From Paraburkholderia aromaticivorans (GTDB lineage: Bacteria > Pseudomonadota > Gammaproteobacteria > Burkholderiales > Burkholderiaceae), in contig NZ_CP022989.1 in assembly GCF_002278075.1 (NCBI RefSeq), positions 682,001 through 746,000 of the forward strand: a stretch of DNA of 64,000 nucleotides. Reading direction: 5' to 3'. Both the position numbers and the translations under genes were made by a program. Shown piece by piece: positions 1 through 10,697 of the stretch. The notes beneath the pieces were generated by a model. That model was not told the origin of the DNA and searched no databases. It was given only the letters and a program-made list of their open reading frames with translations. Within the stretch, counting starts at the first letter, position 1. Every line of letters begins with the position of its first letter.

Positions 1-1210
1 GTGCGACTTGCGCGGCGGTGAGGCTGCGCAAACGGTCCACGGCGATGCCCGAATGGCCGCCCGCCCACACCAGCCCGACACGCGGCTGGTGTGGGGCCGG
101 CAGCGCTTCGAGCCGCGCGCGCCAGACGGCGGCGAGCCCGGCGTCGGCATGCAGGTAAGGCAGTGCGGCAGGGATCGTCGCTACTTGCGTGGCGAACGCC
201 GCGGGCAGCGACATCAGCGGAATATAGCGGTGCCACGCGGACAGATCGGCGGGGACGGCGTCGAGCAACACGAGGCCCGGCCAGCGTGAACACAACGACT
301 GCTCATAGAGGCGCCGCAAGGCCGGCGGGCACACATAGCCCACCTGAGCACAGTGTGCGAGCGCGAGCGGCAGATACCGCACGAACTGCAGGCTATCGCC
401 GAAACCTTGCTCGTGAAGCACGAGAAGGTTTTGCGCCGATCTGTGCGCTTCCCGCGCGTCTTGGATTAGACGCACGCCCTGGTCCGGCCAGCGCGGCAGC
501 GGCACTTCCACCGGCGCGGGAACGGGCCGGCCGTCCGCCAGCTTGAAACTGACCCAGCGATCCTCGAAATACGGCCACGCCTCGTCGTAGCGGCCGGTCG
601 CGAGTAATGCCATGGCCAGGTTGTTGCGCGCGACGAGGTTGGCGGGCGCCAGCTCGATAGCGCGCCGGTAGTGAAGCTCGGCCTCCTCCATTGCGCCGAG
701 GTCCGCACAGACGCGACCGAGATTGTTGTGCGCCGCCGAGTTGCCCGGCTCGAGTTCGAGCGTGCGCCGATAGCCGAGCGCGGCGTCCTCGATATGGCCG
801 AGATGGTGCAGTGTCAACGCGAGGTTGTAGTGGAACGCTGTGAAGTCGGGCTGGATTGCCAATCCCTGCCGAATACTCCGCACGGCGCCCGCGAAGTCGC
901 CGAGCTTGAGGTGAATCGCGTACAGCGTGTTGTACAGGATCGGCTCCGGCCGAATCCGGATCGCGCGTTCGAGCCAGCGCAGCGCGTCGTGCGAGTTGCC
1001 GGACGCCAGCGCGAGCAGGCCTTGCAAGTGGATGGCGCCGACATGCTCCGCGTCCTCGGCGAGGATTTTCCCGGCGAGCCTGCGCACCACGTCATGGTGG
1101 CCGGCTTGATAGGCCTGCACGGCCTCGTCATGCAGACTTGAATGGTCGACAACCTGCGAGGAAGGGAAAGTGGACATGGTTGGCGAATGCGGATCCGAAT
1201 GCGTATCCAT
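1..1210 (-). CDS. TPR-repeat glycosyltransferase-like protein, 3' end outside the window
   Basis: This open frame is read on the minus strand and leaves the window at base 1, so the C-terminus is missing. The first 220 residues or so are tandem tetratricopeptide repeats, for example AAHNNLGRVCADLGAMEEAE and VARNNLAMALLATGRYDEAW. A second domain follows, with LVLHEQGFGDSLQFVRYLPL and RVGLVWAGG, which is the pattern of bacterial TPR proteins carrying a GT9/O-GlcNAc-transferase-like fold. Such proteins often glycosylate flagellin or surface proteins, but no substrate can be read here. Two in-frame ATG codons compete as starts (1210 and 1177) and neither has a clear ribosome binding site. The TPR part is certain; the enzymatic role is inferred. 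Confidence 0.75.
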   Translation of the reverse strand, partial: MDTHSDPHSPTMSTFPSSQVVDHSSLHDEAVQAYQAGHHDVVRRLAGKILAEDAEHVGAIHLQGLLALASGNSHDALRWLERAIRIRPEPILYNTLYAIHLKLGDFAGAVRSIRQGLAIQPDFTAFHYNLALTLHHLGHIEDAALGYRRTLELEPGNSAAHNNLGRVCADLGAMEEAELHYRRAIELAPANLVARNNLAMALLATGRYDEAWPYFEDRWVSFKLADGRPVPAPVEVPLPRWPDQGVRLIQDAREAHRSAQNLLVLHEQGFGDSLQFVRYLPLALAHCAQVGYVCPPALRRLYEQSLCSRWPGLVLLDAVPADLSAWHRYIPLMSLPAAFATQVATIPAALPYLHADAGLAAVWRARLEALPAPHQPRVGLVWAGGHSGIAVDRLRSLTAAQVA

Positions 1211-1503
1211 TGCGCGGCCGATCCGCTTGCCGTGAGCGCGCAGTCGAAACGGCCGCGAGGCTTGATAAGGGAAGGCGCTTGAGTGGCGCCTGCAATTCGC
1301 CGGACCACTCGATGCTGGACCACTTGATCTATGGCGAGCGCAGATTATGTTCGCCAGGGCGGCGGCCCGTCTCTAGGACCGTTCCGAAACGTGGCGTGGC
1401 GTGCGATGCGTCGGCGAGGCGCAGGACGCACGACGCTCAAGCATTGCACCTGACGCTGGCGCGCGCGTGGCGGGCGCCAGCCGGTCAGCGCGTTACCGCG
1501 AAG
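1211..1503. other. Gap between the TPR gene and clsB, no gene seen
   Basis: No convincing coding frame was found. A 7-bp inverted repeat (GCTGGCG at 1455-1461 with CGCCAGC at 1475-1481) lies just past the clsB stop and could be a weak terminator for it, but there is no T-tract. The promoter of the TPR gene should lie in this stretch. Confidence 0.4.
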
Positions 1504-2763
1504 TCAATCGTAGCCCCCGACCGTCAGCAGCTTCATCACAGCCCGGTAGGTCGTATAAGCGAGCCAGTTGAGCACGCGCTCACCGGCCGGCCGCGCGTGG
1601 TAGCGCGCCTCGTCGATGCGGCGCGAGTCCTTGAAGGCGACGAGGATCGCTTCGCGCAGCGCGTCGATCGACGGATCGTTCACCAGGACCACGTTGGCTT
1701 CGTTGTTGAGCATCAGGCTCAGTGCGTCGAGGTTCGACGAGCCGACCGTCCCCCAGTTCGAATCCACTACCGCGACCTTGCCGTGCAGCAGCGTTTTCTC
1801 GTACTCCGCGATCTGCACACCGGCCTTGAGCAACGAGCGATACAGAAACGGCACCGCATAATCGAGCGCCTTGAATTCCTTGCGCCCGATAATCAGCTTG
1901 ACCACTACGCCGCGGTGCGCGGCGAACACCAGCGCCCGCCGCAGCTTGCGCCCCGGCATGAAGTACGGATTGGCGAGCAGCACTTCATTGCGCGCCTGGC
2001 CGATCGCGGCCAGATAGGCTTTCTCGATGGCACGCCGGTTGATCAGATTGTCTCGCGCGACGAACGCCACGCAGGGCTGACCGCCCGCCCACAACTCCTC
2101 GTTGCGACGACGGCGGCGCCGGCGCAGGCTGCCGAGCGAAGCGGTGGTCTTCGGCCCGAGATCCGGCGCTATGGATTCGAGCGGCCGATGCCCGAGACGA
2201 ATCCGGCGCCACTGCACCTCGAACGCCTGGCGGATATCGCCGACCACCGGCCCATGCAATTCGACCGCGAAGTCCCAGCGCCGGTACGGCAGCTTCTCGC
2301 CGTTGTTCTCGTAATCGTCGACGATGTTGATCCCGCCGCAGAACGCAAACTGATCGTCGATCACCGCCAGTTTGCGGTGCGTGCGCGAAAAGCCGAAGCG
2401 GCCGAACAGATGCGGGTTGTAGATGCGATGATCGACGCCGGCGGCGGACCATTCGTTGAACATCGGCAAACGCGCGGTGCCGATGCCGTCGGTGATCACC
2501 CGCACCTTGACGCCGCGTGCGGCGGCGCGCAGCAGCGCCGCGCTGACCGCCTGCCCGGCGTTGTCATAGCAGAAGATATACGTTTCGAGCACCACGTCGC
2601 TCTGCGCGGCATCGACGCGCGCGATCAGCGCACTGAAGAACTCGTCGCCGGAACGCAGCAGCTTGACGTCGTTGCCGCTCGTGAACCGGTAGCGTTGCCA
2701 ATAGCGACGGCCAAGCAGCGATTGTCGCAGTCGGGCGAAACGGCGCGCGCCGCCGACGCTCAC
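1504..2763 (-). CDS. clsB: Cardiolipin synthase ClsB-type, phospholipase D superfamily
   Basis: A 419-residue enzyme that would transfer a phosphatidyl group between phospholipids to form cardiolipin, acting at the inner membrane. Both PLD catalytic HKD motifs are present: HRKLAVIDDQFAFCGG in the first half and HGKVAVVDSNWGTVGSSN in the second, each followed by the expected Gly/Ser/Asn. The long N-terminal hydrophobic hairpin of ClsA is absent, which favours the ClsB type. The start is a GTG whose last two bases form part of the nudB stop (GTGA, 4-bp overlap), so the two genes are translationally coupled. The ClsB assignment rests on length and motifs; a different PLD-family lipid transferase remains possible. 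Confidence 0.85.
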   Translation of the reverse strand: MSVGGARRFARLRQSLLGRRYWQRYRFTSGNDVKLLRSGDEFFSALIARVDAAQSDVVLETYIFCYDNAGQAVSAALLRAAARGVKVRVITDGIGTARLPMFNEWSAAGVDHRIYNPHLFGRFGFSRTHRKLAVIDDQFAFCGGINIVDDYENNGEKLPYRRWDFAVELHGPVVGDIRQAFEVQWRRIRLGHRPLESIAPDLGPKTTASLGSLRRRRRRRNEELWAGGQPCVAFVARDNLINRRAIEKAYLAAIGQARNEVLLANPYFMPGRKLRRALVFAAHRGVVVKLIIGRKEFKALDYAVPFLYRSLLKAGVQIAEYEKTLLHGKVAVVDSNWGTVGSSNLDALSLMLNNEANVVLVNDPSIDALREAILVAFKDSRRIDEARYHARPAGERVLNWLAYTTYRAVMKLLTVGGYD

Positions 2764-3263
2764 CGGCCACGCTCCGCGGAACGCCCAACGGCAGCGCGCC
2801 CGGCAAGCCGCTTAGGCAACTGCAGGATCGCATCGGCATTCGACGAGGAAAAGCAGCGCGACGCCGCCTCTTCATACGGCAGCCACAGAAACGCGGTGTG
2901 CTCGCGCGGCGCCAGCGTGACCTCGAGTTGCTCGGGCACCTGCAGGCTGAACCAGTGTTCGGTGTTGTGGATCACGCCTTCGGCGTAGCGATGCCGGAAC
3001 TCCGGGTAGATCTCGTATTCGATCGAATATTGCCAGTCGAACAACGCGCTTTGCGGCACCAGCGCACTGCCCACCACGATGCCGGTCTCTTCGGCGACTT
3101 CGCGCGCCGCTGTCTCCTTGAGCGGTTCATCGAGCTGATCTTTCGAGCCCGTGACCGACTGCCAGAAACCGGCGTGATCGGCGCGCTCGATCAGCAGAAC
3201 GTCGAGCGCGGGCGTATGAATGATGACGAGTACGGATTGTGGAATCTTCGGCGGTTTCGGCAT
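2760..3263 (-). CDS. nudB: Dihydroneopterin triphosphate diphosphatase, Nudix family
   Basis: A Nudix hydrolase that would remove pyrophosphate from dihydroneopterin triphosphate in folate synthesis. FWQSVTGSKDQLDEPLKE followed by REVAEETGI is the Nudix box, and the FWQSVTG lead-in is that of E. coli NudB. The box has one extra residue between the first Gly and the first Glu compared with the canonical G-x5-E spacing. The frame is open for 25 more residues upstream; I chose the Met of MPKPPKIPQ (3263) because the conserved fold begins there, although no strong ribosome site is visible. Its location next to aspS is the usual Burkholderia order. It overlaps clsB by 4 bp. Confidence 0.85.
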   Translation of the reverse strand: MPKPPKIPQSVLVIIHTPALDVLLIERADHAGFWQSVTGSKDQLDEPLKETAAREVAEETGIVVGSALVPQSALFDWQYSIEYEIYPEFRHRYAEGVIHNTEHWFSLQVPEQLEVTLAPREHTAFLWLPYEEAASRCFSSSNADAILQLPKRLAGRAAVGRSAERGR

Positions 3264-3359
3264 GGCGTGAAAACGAGGCGCAACGCTTGCGCGGTACATG
3301 TCGGCGAGTGTTCGACGAGCGGTCGAACGCAGTTGCATCGACTGTAACGCAAAAAACGA

Positions 3360-3381
3360 AAAAGGCGCATGAGCGCCTTTT
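3360..3381 (-). terminator. Intrinsic terminator after aspS
   Basis: AAAAGGCGC and GCGCCTTTT form a perfect 9-bp stem around an ATGA loop. Read on the minus strand, the stem runs into a T-rich tail (AAAACGAAAAA complement at 3351-3363). It lies 50 bp after the aspS stop, so nudB-clsB must rely on readthrough or on a promoter inside 3264-3359. Confidence 0.8.
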
Positions 3382-3431
3382 CCGGTTGCGGCCGCTGTCG
3401 TTTTCAGACAGCGTTGACTGGCTTCACGCCA

Positions 3432-5231
<1,800 letters not shown>

Positions 5232-5307
5232 GATGTTTGTCTTTCGTTTTGCATTGGTTGAACGGCGCGCTGCAGTGAAACACCGCGTGATACGTGGCGC
5301 GCCGGCA

Positions 5308-5961
5308 TTACAGCGGAGGCTCGACTGTCGTGCGGCGCATCGGCGCCGGCGGCGCGGACGGCGCCACGACGCCCATCGAGACGATGTACTTGAGCGCAGC
5401 GTCGACCGTCATGTCGAGCTCGATCACTTCGCTCTTGGGCACCATCAGGAAGAAGCCGGAGGTTGGATTCGGCGTAGTCGGCACATACACGCTGACGTGA
5501 TCTTCTTTCAGGTGGTTGAGCACGTCGCCGCCCGGAATACCGGTCAGAAACGCGATCGTATAGGAACCGCGGCGCGGGTATTCGATCAGCAGCGCCTTGC
5601 GAAACGCGTTGCCGCTGCTCGACAGCAGGGTGTCGGACACCTGCTTGACGCTGGTGTAGATCGGGCCGACCACCGGAATGTGGGCGACCACGACTTCCCA
5701 CCATTTCACGAGCTTCTGCCCGATGAAGTTCTGCGTCAACAGCCCAACGACAAAGATGAACGCCAGCGTAAGCACTGCACCGAGGCCGGGCAGGCGAAAG
5801 CCGAACAGGCGCTCCGGCTGCCACGCGCGCGGCAGCAGCAGCAGGGTTTGGTCCATCGTGCCGATGATCAGGCCGAGCACCCACAGTGTGATGGCCAGAG
5901 GCACCAGCACCAGCAGGCCAGTCAGGAACACCGATTTGAGCGTCGTTTTTTTCGTCGTCAT
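5308..5961 (-). CDS. DUF502 family inner membrane protein
   Basis: A 217-residue membrane protein of the DUF502 family. Two hydrophobic segments flank the N-terminal third (residues ~8-30, [20 protein letters not shown]; and ~60-85, [19 protein letters not shown]), followed by the family's conserved [18 protein letters not shown] stretch and a soluble C-terminal part. The ATG at 5961 (MTTKKTTLK) is chosen over an upstream one because TGGCGG lies 7 bp before it and the family begins there. The function is unknown; the conserved placement between an FmdB protein and aspS is common in this order. Gaps of about 75 bp on each side fit one transcript. Confidence 0.85.
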   Translation of the reverse strand: MTTKKTTLKSVFLTGLLVLVPLAITLWVLGLIIGTMDQTLLLLPRAWQPERLFGFRLPGLGAVLTLAFIFVVGLLTQNFIGQKLVKWWEVVVAHIPVVGPIYTSVKQVSDTLLSSSGNAFRKALLIEYPRRGSYTIAFLTGIPGGDVLNHLKEDHVSVYVPTTPNPTSGFFLMVPKSEVIELDMTVDAALKYIVSMGVVAPSAPPAPMRRTTVEPPL

Positions 5962-6036
5962 GTGTACCGCCAGAAAGCCGCGCGGGCCGAGGCCCAACGC
6001 GCGGCGTGTGCGCCGCCCCACAGGGCGGCAGTCCCA

Positions 6037-6441
6037 CTAGGCGCCGCCGGAACCGCTCGAACTCGCCGAAGCGGCCGGTGCGGCAGCAGGCGCGGACGGC
6101 GTTGCGGCCGCGCTCGATGAACCGGCTGCAGCCGTGCTGCTGGCCCCAGCCGTGTCGGATTGCGTTGCTGCGCCATTATTGGCGCCCGCATTCTCGCCCG
6201 AGGCGCCATTCGAGGCGCCGTTGGCGTCGGGCTTGGCAGGCGCGCTCGTGCCGCCATTGCCGCCGCGAAAATCTGTCACGTACCAGCCGGAGCCCTTCAA
6301 CTGAAAGCCGGCAGCGGTGACCTGCTTGCGAAAAGTGTCTTTCCCGCACTCGGGACACTGCGTCAACTGGGGGTCGCTCATCTTCTGAAGCACATCCTTC
6401 CCGAAGCCGCATGATTCGCAACGATAAGCGTAGATCGGCAT
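6037..6441 (-). CDS. FmdB-family zinc-ribbon protein
   Basis: A small protein with two CxxC knuckles near the N-terminus (RCESCG and QCPECG), which is the FmdB regulatory zinc-ribbon fold. The second half is a low-complexity tail rich in Ala, Ser, Gly and Asn, probably disordered. The start at 6441 (MPIYAYRCESCG) has a clear AAAAGGA a few bases upstream, and it matches the invariant MPIYxYxC start of the family; 21 additional upstream codons are open but not likely used. The first gene of the aspS operon. The role is unknown beyond metal binding. Confidence 0.88.
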   Translation of the reverse strand: MPIYAYRCESCGFGKDVLQKMSDPQLTQCPECGKDTFRKQVTAAGFQLKGSGWYVTDFRGGNGGTSAPAKPDANGASNGASGENAGANNGAATQSDTAGASSTAAAGSSSAAATPSAPAAAPAASASSSGSGGA

Positions 6442-6487
6442 GATCCTTTTCCCTACTGAAATCTTGTAAACGCTTGCAAAGCCTTGA

Positions 6488-6493
6488 ATTATA
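6488..6493 (-). promoter_or_regulatory. Candidate -10 box for fmdB-DUF502-aspS
   Basis: The minus strand reads a perfect TATAAT 47 bp before the fmdB start codon. The matching -35 is weak, so this is a suggestion only. A small hairpin (TCCCCG at 6512-6517 with CGGGGA at 6523-6528) just upstream may end the preceding methyltransferase transcript. Confidence 0.4.
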
Positions 6494-6623
6494 GCCGCAA
6501 ACAATGTCCCCTCCCCGGATTTCGGGGACGAGCGCCCGACGCAACCACCGCTCGACTAAATGGGGGCAGCCGCGGTCGAATCAAGTCCGCGCCGCGCCGC
6601 TCAAGGGTGCCGCAGCCGCACCG

Positions 6624-7247
6624 TCAGGCGCGGCGACGCCAGGTTAGCCAGCGCTCACGTCCCGCGAAGACGGTGATCGAATCGTGCACGGCTTCGTCTT
6701 CGATCAACTCGAAGTACGGTGCGAGCAGCGCATCGAGTTCCGCGCGCTCGATGCCGAACGGCGGCCCTTTCGGCGTCGCCCCGAGGAAAAAGAAGCCGGC
6801 GAGCAACGCGCCGCCGGGCAACAGATCCGCCATGCGCCGTGCGTACTCCGTGCGGCGTGCCAGCGGCAGCGCGCAGAGAAACGCGCGCTCGTAAATCCAC
6901 GCGGGTGTGAAAGGCGGCTCGTACGTGAAGAAGTCCGCCTGTTCCACCAGTTGCGCGTGCTGTGCGCCCAACTGCTCATGCGCCGCCGCGACGGCGGCCG
7001 GCGAAAAGTCGATGGCGCGGACCGGGTTGCCCTGCCCGGCTAGCCAGAGCGCTTCGTACGCGCTGCCGCAACCTGGAATCAGCACGGCGGCGCCGCTGTG
7101 GCGAGCGGCGAACGACTGAAACGCGGACGGCACGCCCGCCTGATCCCACGGCATGAAACGGCGCTCGAATCGCTCGTCCCAGAACGCGGGCGAGTTCGGA
7201 TCGCGCGTTTCGAAGTCAGGTGCGGAAGGTTGGGTCGGGTCGCTCAT
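6624..7247 (-). CDS. TPMT-like SAM-dependent methyltransferase
   Basis: A 207-residue class I methyltransferase of the thiopurine methyltransferase type. FWDERFERRFMPWDQAGVP near the N-terminus and VLIPGCGSAYEALWLA (the SAM-binding glycine motif) are characteristic, with the acidic strand end VRAIDFSPAAV after it. Bacterial members methylate selenium, tellurium or small thiols; the substrate is not readable here. The start at 7247 (MSDPTQPSAP) has GAGG 8 bp upstream, so the long open frame further upstream is not used. The 23-bp gap to ubiB suggests cotranscription. Confidence 0.82.
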   Translation of the reverse strand: MSDPTQPSAPDFETRDPNSPAFWDERFERRFMPWDQAGVPSAFQSFAARHSGAAVLIPGCGSAYEALWLAGQGNPVRAIDFSPAAVAAAHEQLGAQHAQLVEQADFFTYEPPFTPAWIYERAFLCALPLARRTEYARRMADLLPGGALLAGFFFLGATPKGPPFGIERAELDALLAPYFELIEDEAVHDSITVFAGRERWLTWRRRA

Positions 7248-7270
7248 CGCATGCCTCGCAGGAATCGTCA

Positions 7271-8848
7271 TTAACCGCCGTAAGCGAGCGCCAGAAACAC
7301 TCGCGCCAGCGCCGCGCCGACACCGACCGCCACGCCGAACAGCAGCAAGCCTTGCAACAACCGGTTGGTGCGTTTCTGCTCGAGCAGAATCTGGCGAATC
7401 ATTTCGTCGTTCGTGCCGCGCGCGTGATCGTGACGCTCGGCCAGCACGTGATGAATCAGACGCGGCAGCTGCGGCAGCGTCTTGCTCCACTGCGGCGCCT
7501 CGATCTTCAGGCGCTCGTACCAGCCGCGCAGGCCGATCTGTTCGTTCATCCAGCGCTCGAGGTACGGCTTGGCGGTCTTCCACAGATCCAGTTCCGGATC
7601 GAGCGAGCGGCCGAGACCTTCCACATTCAACATGGTTTTTTGCAGCAGCACCAGTTGCGGCTGGATCTCCACGTTGAAGCGGCGCGAGGTGGAGAACAGG
7701 CGCATCAGGACCTGGCCCAGCGAAATATCTTTCAGCGCGCGGTCGAAGTACGGTTCGCACACCGCGCGGATCGCGCTCTCGAGTTCCTCGACGCGGGTAG
7801 TGGGCGGCACCCAGCCCGACTCCAGATGCAGCGTGGCGACACGATGGTAGTCACGCTTGAAGAACGCGAGGAAGTTCTGCGCGAGGTAGTTCTTGTCGAA
7901 GTCCGACAGCGCGCCGATGATGCCGAAGTCGAGCGCGATATAACGGCCAAAGTGCTTCGGATCGAGACTCACCTGAATGTTGCCCGGGTGCATGTCGGCA
8001 TGGAAAAAGCCGTCGCGGAACACCTGAGTGAAGAAAATTTCGACGCCTTCGCGCGCCAGCTTCGGAATATCCACGCCCGCCGCGCGCAGCGTTTCCACCT
8101 GGCTGATCGGCACACCGACCATGCGCTCCATGACCAGCACCGTGGGCGTGCAGAACTCCCAATACATCTCCGGCACCAGCAGCAGATCGAGCCCGGCGAA
8201 GTTGCGCCGCAACTGGCTGCCGTTGGCCGCCTCGCGCATCAGGTCCAGTTCGTCATGCAGGTATTTGTCGAATTCGGCCACCACCTCGCGCGGCTTCAGC
8301 CGCTTGCCGTCCGCCCACAAGCGCTCGGCCCAGACGGCGATGTCGCGCAGCAAGGCGAGGTCGGAATCGATCACCGGCAGCATGTTCGGGCGCAGCACCT
8401 TCACGGCGACGGCCTTGCCGGCATGTTGCCCCGCCTTCACCGTGGCGAAGTGCACCTGCGCGATCGAGGCGCTCGCCACCGGCACCCGCTCGAAATCGTC
8501 GAACAGCACGTCGACCGGCGCGCCGAGCGACTTCTCCACCAGCCCGATCGCCACCGCCGAATCGAACGGCGGCACCTGATCCTGCAGCTTGGCCAGTTCA
8601 TTGGCGATATCCACCGGCAAAAGGTCGCGCCGGGTGGACAACACCTGCCCGAACTTCACGAAGATCGGCCCGAGGCTTTCCAGCGCGAGCCGCAGACGCA
8701 CGCCCGGCGGGGCGTCGAACTTGCGGCCGATGGTGGTGATGCGCAGCAGCAGACGCACGCGCCGGTCGTTGACCCGGCTGAGCATCATCTCATCGAGACC
8801 GAAGCGGATGACCGTGAAAAAAATCTTGAGGAAACGCAGAAAACGCAT
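7271..8848 (-). CDS. ubiB: UbiB, atypical kinase/ATPase of ubiquinone synthesis
   Basis: A 525-residue ABC1/ADCK-family protein needed for ubiquinone synthesis in the inner membrane. The diagnostic KxGQ motif is seen at residues 65-68 ([12 protein letters not shown]), the Ala-rich nucleotide loop as [12 protein letters not shown], the catalytic-loop region as HADMHPGN and the metal-binding DFG as LDFGIIG. The C-terminus holds two hydrophobic stretches ([18 protein letters not shown] and [10 protein letters not shown]) that anchor it. It follows ubiJ by 15 bp, the conserved ubiE-ubiJ-ubiB neighbourhood of proteobacteria. Confidence 0.96.
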   Translation of the reverse strand: MRFLRFLKIFFTVIRFGLDEMMLSRVNDRRVRLLLRITTIGRKFDAPPGVRLRLALESLGPIFVKFGQVLSTRRDLLPVDIANELAKLQDQVPPFDSAVAIGLVEKSLGAPVDVLFDDFERVPVASASIAQVHFATVKAGQHAGKAVAVKVLRPNMLPVIDSDLALLRDIAVWAERLWADGKRLKPREVVAEFDKYLHDELDLMREAANGSQLRRNFAGLDLLLVPEMYWEFCTPTVLVMERMVGVPISQVETLRAAGVDIPKLAREGVEIFFTQVFRDGFFHADMHPGNIQVSLDPKHFGRYIALDFGIIGALSDFDKNYLAQNFLAFFKRDYHRVATLHLESGWVPPTTRVEELESAIRAVCEPYFDRALKDISLGQVLMRLFSTSRRFNVEIQPQLVLLQKTMLNVEGLGRSLDPELDLWKTAKPYLERWMNEQIGLRGWYERLKIEAPQWSKTLPQLPRLIHHVLAERHDHARGTNDEMIRQILLEQKRTNRLLQGLLLFGVAVGVGAALARVFLALAYGG

Positions 8849-8863
8849 AGTTGTGCCCAGTGA

Positions 8864-9508
8864 CTAGCGCGTGCCGCGCGACGTGGCGGCGCCGCCCGGC
8901 GCATGGGCGCCGCGGGCTTCGACCTTCTGTTCAAGACGCTCGATGCGTTTTTCCACGCGCGCGAGTGCGTCGCGCGCGCGGGCCAGCTCGACGTTGAAGT
9001 CCGCGAGCGCGGCGCGGCGCACCAGTTGTGGATTCTCGTCAAGCAGATATTCGGCGGCGGTGTCGAGCAGGTTGCGCCCGGTGCGCTGCACATGTTCGCC
9101 GACCGTCCGCACGACCGACGCCACCCGCCACGCCGGGCCGTCGCCGATGAATTTCGCCAGATCCTCTTCGGGCTCCCAACGCAGATGTTCGGCGAGCCTC
9201 GCGATGACGGTGGCGAATTCGGCGTCGCCTTCGATCTTCACATGCTTCATCACCGCCGCCTGGCCGCCTTGCACGAAGGCGGGCAACGCGTCGGACGGCA
9301 CCGAGATGGTCACGTCGAACTGTTGAGCCTCGGTTGCGGCGACCGCGCTCAGATAGCCGTCCGGTTGCACCAGCAACATCAGCACGACCGGCGGACAGGA
9401 CAGCTTCGCGGTCTTGCCCGCGTAGGGGGCGAGGCGCTCACGAGCCCACGTTTCGCGGGCGAGCAGATGATTGACAGCAGCAGCGAATGGCTTGGCGGCG
9501 AGGGTCAT
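8864..9508 (-). CDS. ubiJ: UbiJ, SCP2-domain accessory factor of ubiquinone synthesis
   Basis: A 214-residue protein with an SCP2-like lipid-binding N-terminal domain and a C-terminal coiled coil (ALARVEKRIERLEQKVEARG). UbiJ helps the soluble Ubi complex handle its hydrophobic intermediates. The call rests mostly on position directly before ubiB plus the SCP2-then-coil arrangement. The ATG at 9508 is preferred to an in-frame TTG at 9520. A strong terminator lies only 18 bp before the start, so a promoter must be very close, or else partial readthrough feeds ubiJ-ubiB. Confidence 0.88.
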   Translation of the reverse strand: MTLAAKPFAAAVNHLLARETWARERLAPYAGKTAKLSCPPVVLMLLVQPDGYLSAVAATEAQQFDVTISVPSDALPAFVQGGQAAVMKHVKIEGDAEFATVIARLAEHLRWEPEEDLAKFIGDGPAWRVASVVRTVGEHVQRTGRNLLDTAAEYLLDENPQLVRRAALADFNVELARARDALARVEKRIERLEQKVEARGAHAPGGAATSRGTR

Positions 9509-9525
9509 TGAAAGTGGCAAGAAAA

Positions 9526-9556
9526 AACCCGCGCGGGCAAGGTGCCCGCGCGGGTT
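9526..9556 (-). terminator. Strong intrinsic terminator after the Tim44-like gene
   Basis: AACCCGCGCGGGCA and TGCCCGCGCGGGTT form a perfect 14-bp stem around a 3-base loop, followed on the minus strand by six T residues. It separates the ubiE/Tim44-like transcript from ubiJ-ubiB. Confidence 0.9.
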
Positions 9557-9660
9557 CCTATTGTAACGTCCGTTCGCTTTGCTGCTCGCTATGCCGAACG
9601 GCCAACGCGAGGAGCCCAGTCAGGACGTACGGTCCAGTCGCGGCCCCACCGCGTGGTGTG

Positions 9661-10659
9661 TCAGTGCTGCGTCACCTGCTGGATGCCGGCCAGCAGCCAG
9701 CCTTCACCAGCACGGTTCGCCTTGGACAGGTTCCAGACTTCGACGAACGGCTCCGCGGCCGCGCCCGGTGCTTCGCGGATCAGGCCCGAGAAGCGCACGC
9801 TGGCGAAGTATTCGTTCGCGCGCTCCTCCACGCCCAGCAACTCGGCGTTCAGTTGCACCACGTCGGTCTGATTCGTCTGCGCACCACGCGAAGACAGATC
9901 GACCTTCACCTCGGCGAACATTTCCGGCGTGGTGAATTCGCGGATGTCTTCCGTGTTGCCGACGTCCCATGCGGCTTGCAGTCGCACGAAATAGACCTTG
10001 GCGTTGCGCAGGAACGCTTCCGAATCGAAGCCCGCCGGCACCGCGGGCGCGGCGTTGATGGCCGGCGTGCTGAGCGGATTGCCTTGCGGTTCGAGGTACG
10101 AGCCGGTAGGCGGCGCGTCATAACGCGGTTCCTGCGGTGAATAGCCCGTGCCGCTCGAATTGAACGACGGCGAGCCGCCCGCGTACGCCGGCTGCGCCGT
10201 GTCGCGCTTGCGGCCCATGAAGCGGCGGATCAGCCAGATGCCGATCATCGCGATGATCGCAATCACGATGATATTGGCCATGGCGCCGGCGAATGCGCCG
10301 CCCAGACCGAAGTGCGACAACAAGGCGGCGATGCCGAGACCGGCCGCCAGCCCGGCGATGGGCCCCAGCCAGCGCGAACGGTTAGGCTGCGCGGCCGGCG
10401 TCGGCGCGGGCGCCGGTGCGGGCTGCGCGCGCTGCTGCTGCATGGCCTGATTGCTTTGGGAAGGTTGCGACGGAGCGGATTGCTGCGTCACGCTATTCGA
10501 CTGACGGCCCATACTGCGGCCACCGCCCATGCGGCGAGCTTCCGCATCGAGCGAAGCGAGGGAGCCGGCCATGATCAGGCCGACCATCGCGATCAGTCCG
10601 ATTCTTCTCACCAGCGACCGCTTAACCTTACGGGGAGATAACACACCTGAATCGGACAT
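9661..10659 (-). CDS. Tim44-like domain protein with N-terminal signal/anchor
   Basis: A 332-residue protein. Residues ~15-40 form a signal peptide or anchor (VRRIGLIAMVGLIMAGSLAS), followed by a Met/Gly/Gln/Pro-rich low-complexity region, a second hydrophobic stretch (GAMANIIVIAIIAMIGIWLI) and a C-terminal Tim44-like domain (residues ~200-332) with DVGNTEDIREFTTPEMFAEV. Bacterial Tim44-like proteins are envelope proteins of poorly known function. The start at 10659 (MSDSGVLSPRK) has AAGGAAAG upstream; the frame is open further but overlaps ubiE there. It follows ubiE by 38 bp and ends at a terminator. Confidence 0.85.
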   Translation of the reverse strand: MSDSGVLSPRKVKRSLVRRIGLIAMVGLIMAGSLASLDAEARRMGGGRSMGRQSNSVTQQSAPSQPSQSNQAMQQQRAQPAPAPAPTPAAQPNRSRWLGPIAGLAAGLGIAALLSHFGLGGAFAGAMANIIVIAIIAMIGIWLIRRFMGRKRDTAQPAYAGGSPSFNSSGTGYSPQEPRYDAPPTGSYLEPQGNPLSTPAINAAPAVPAGFDSEAFLRNAKVYFVRLQAAWDVGNTEDIREFTTPEMFAEVKVDLSSRGAQTNQTDVVQLNAELLGVEERANEYFASVRFSGLIREAPGAAAEPFVEVWNLSKANRAGEGWLLAGIQQVTQH

Positions 10660-10697
10660 TTTCGTACTTTCCTTTAAAAATCGATGGGTTAGGGACC

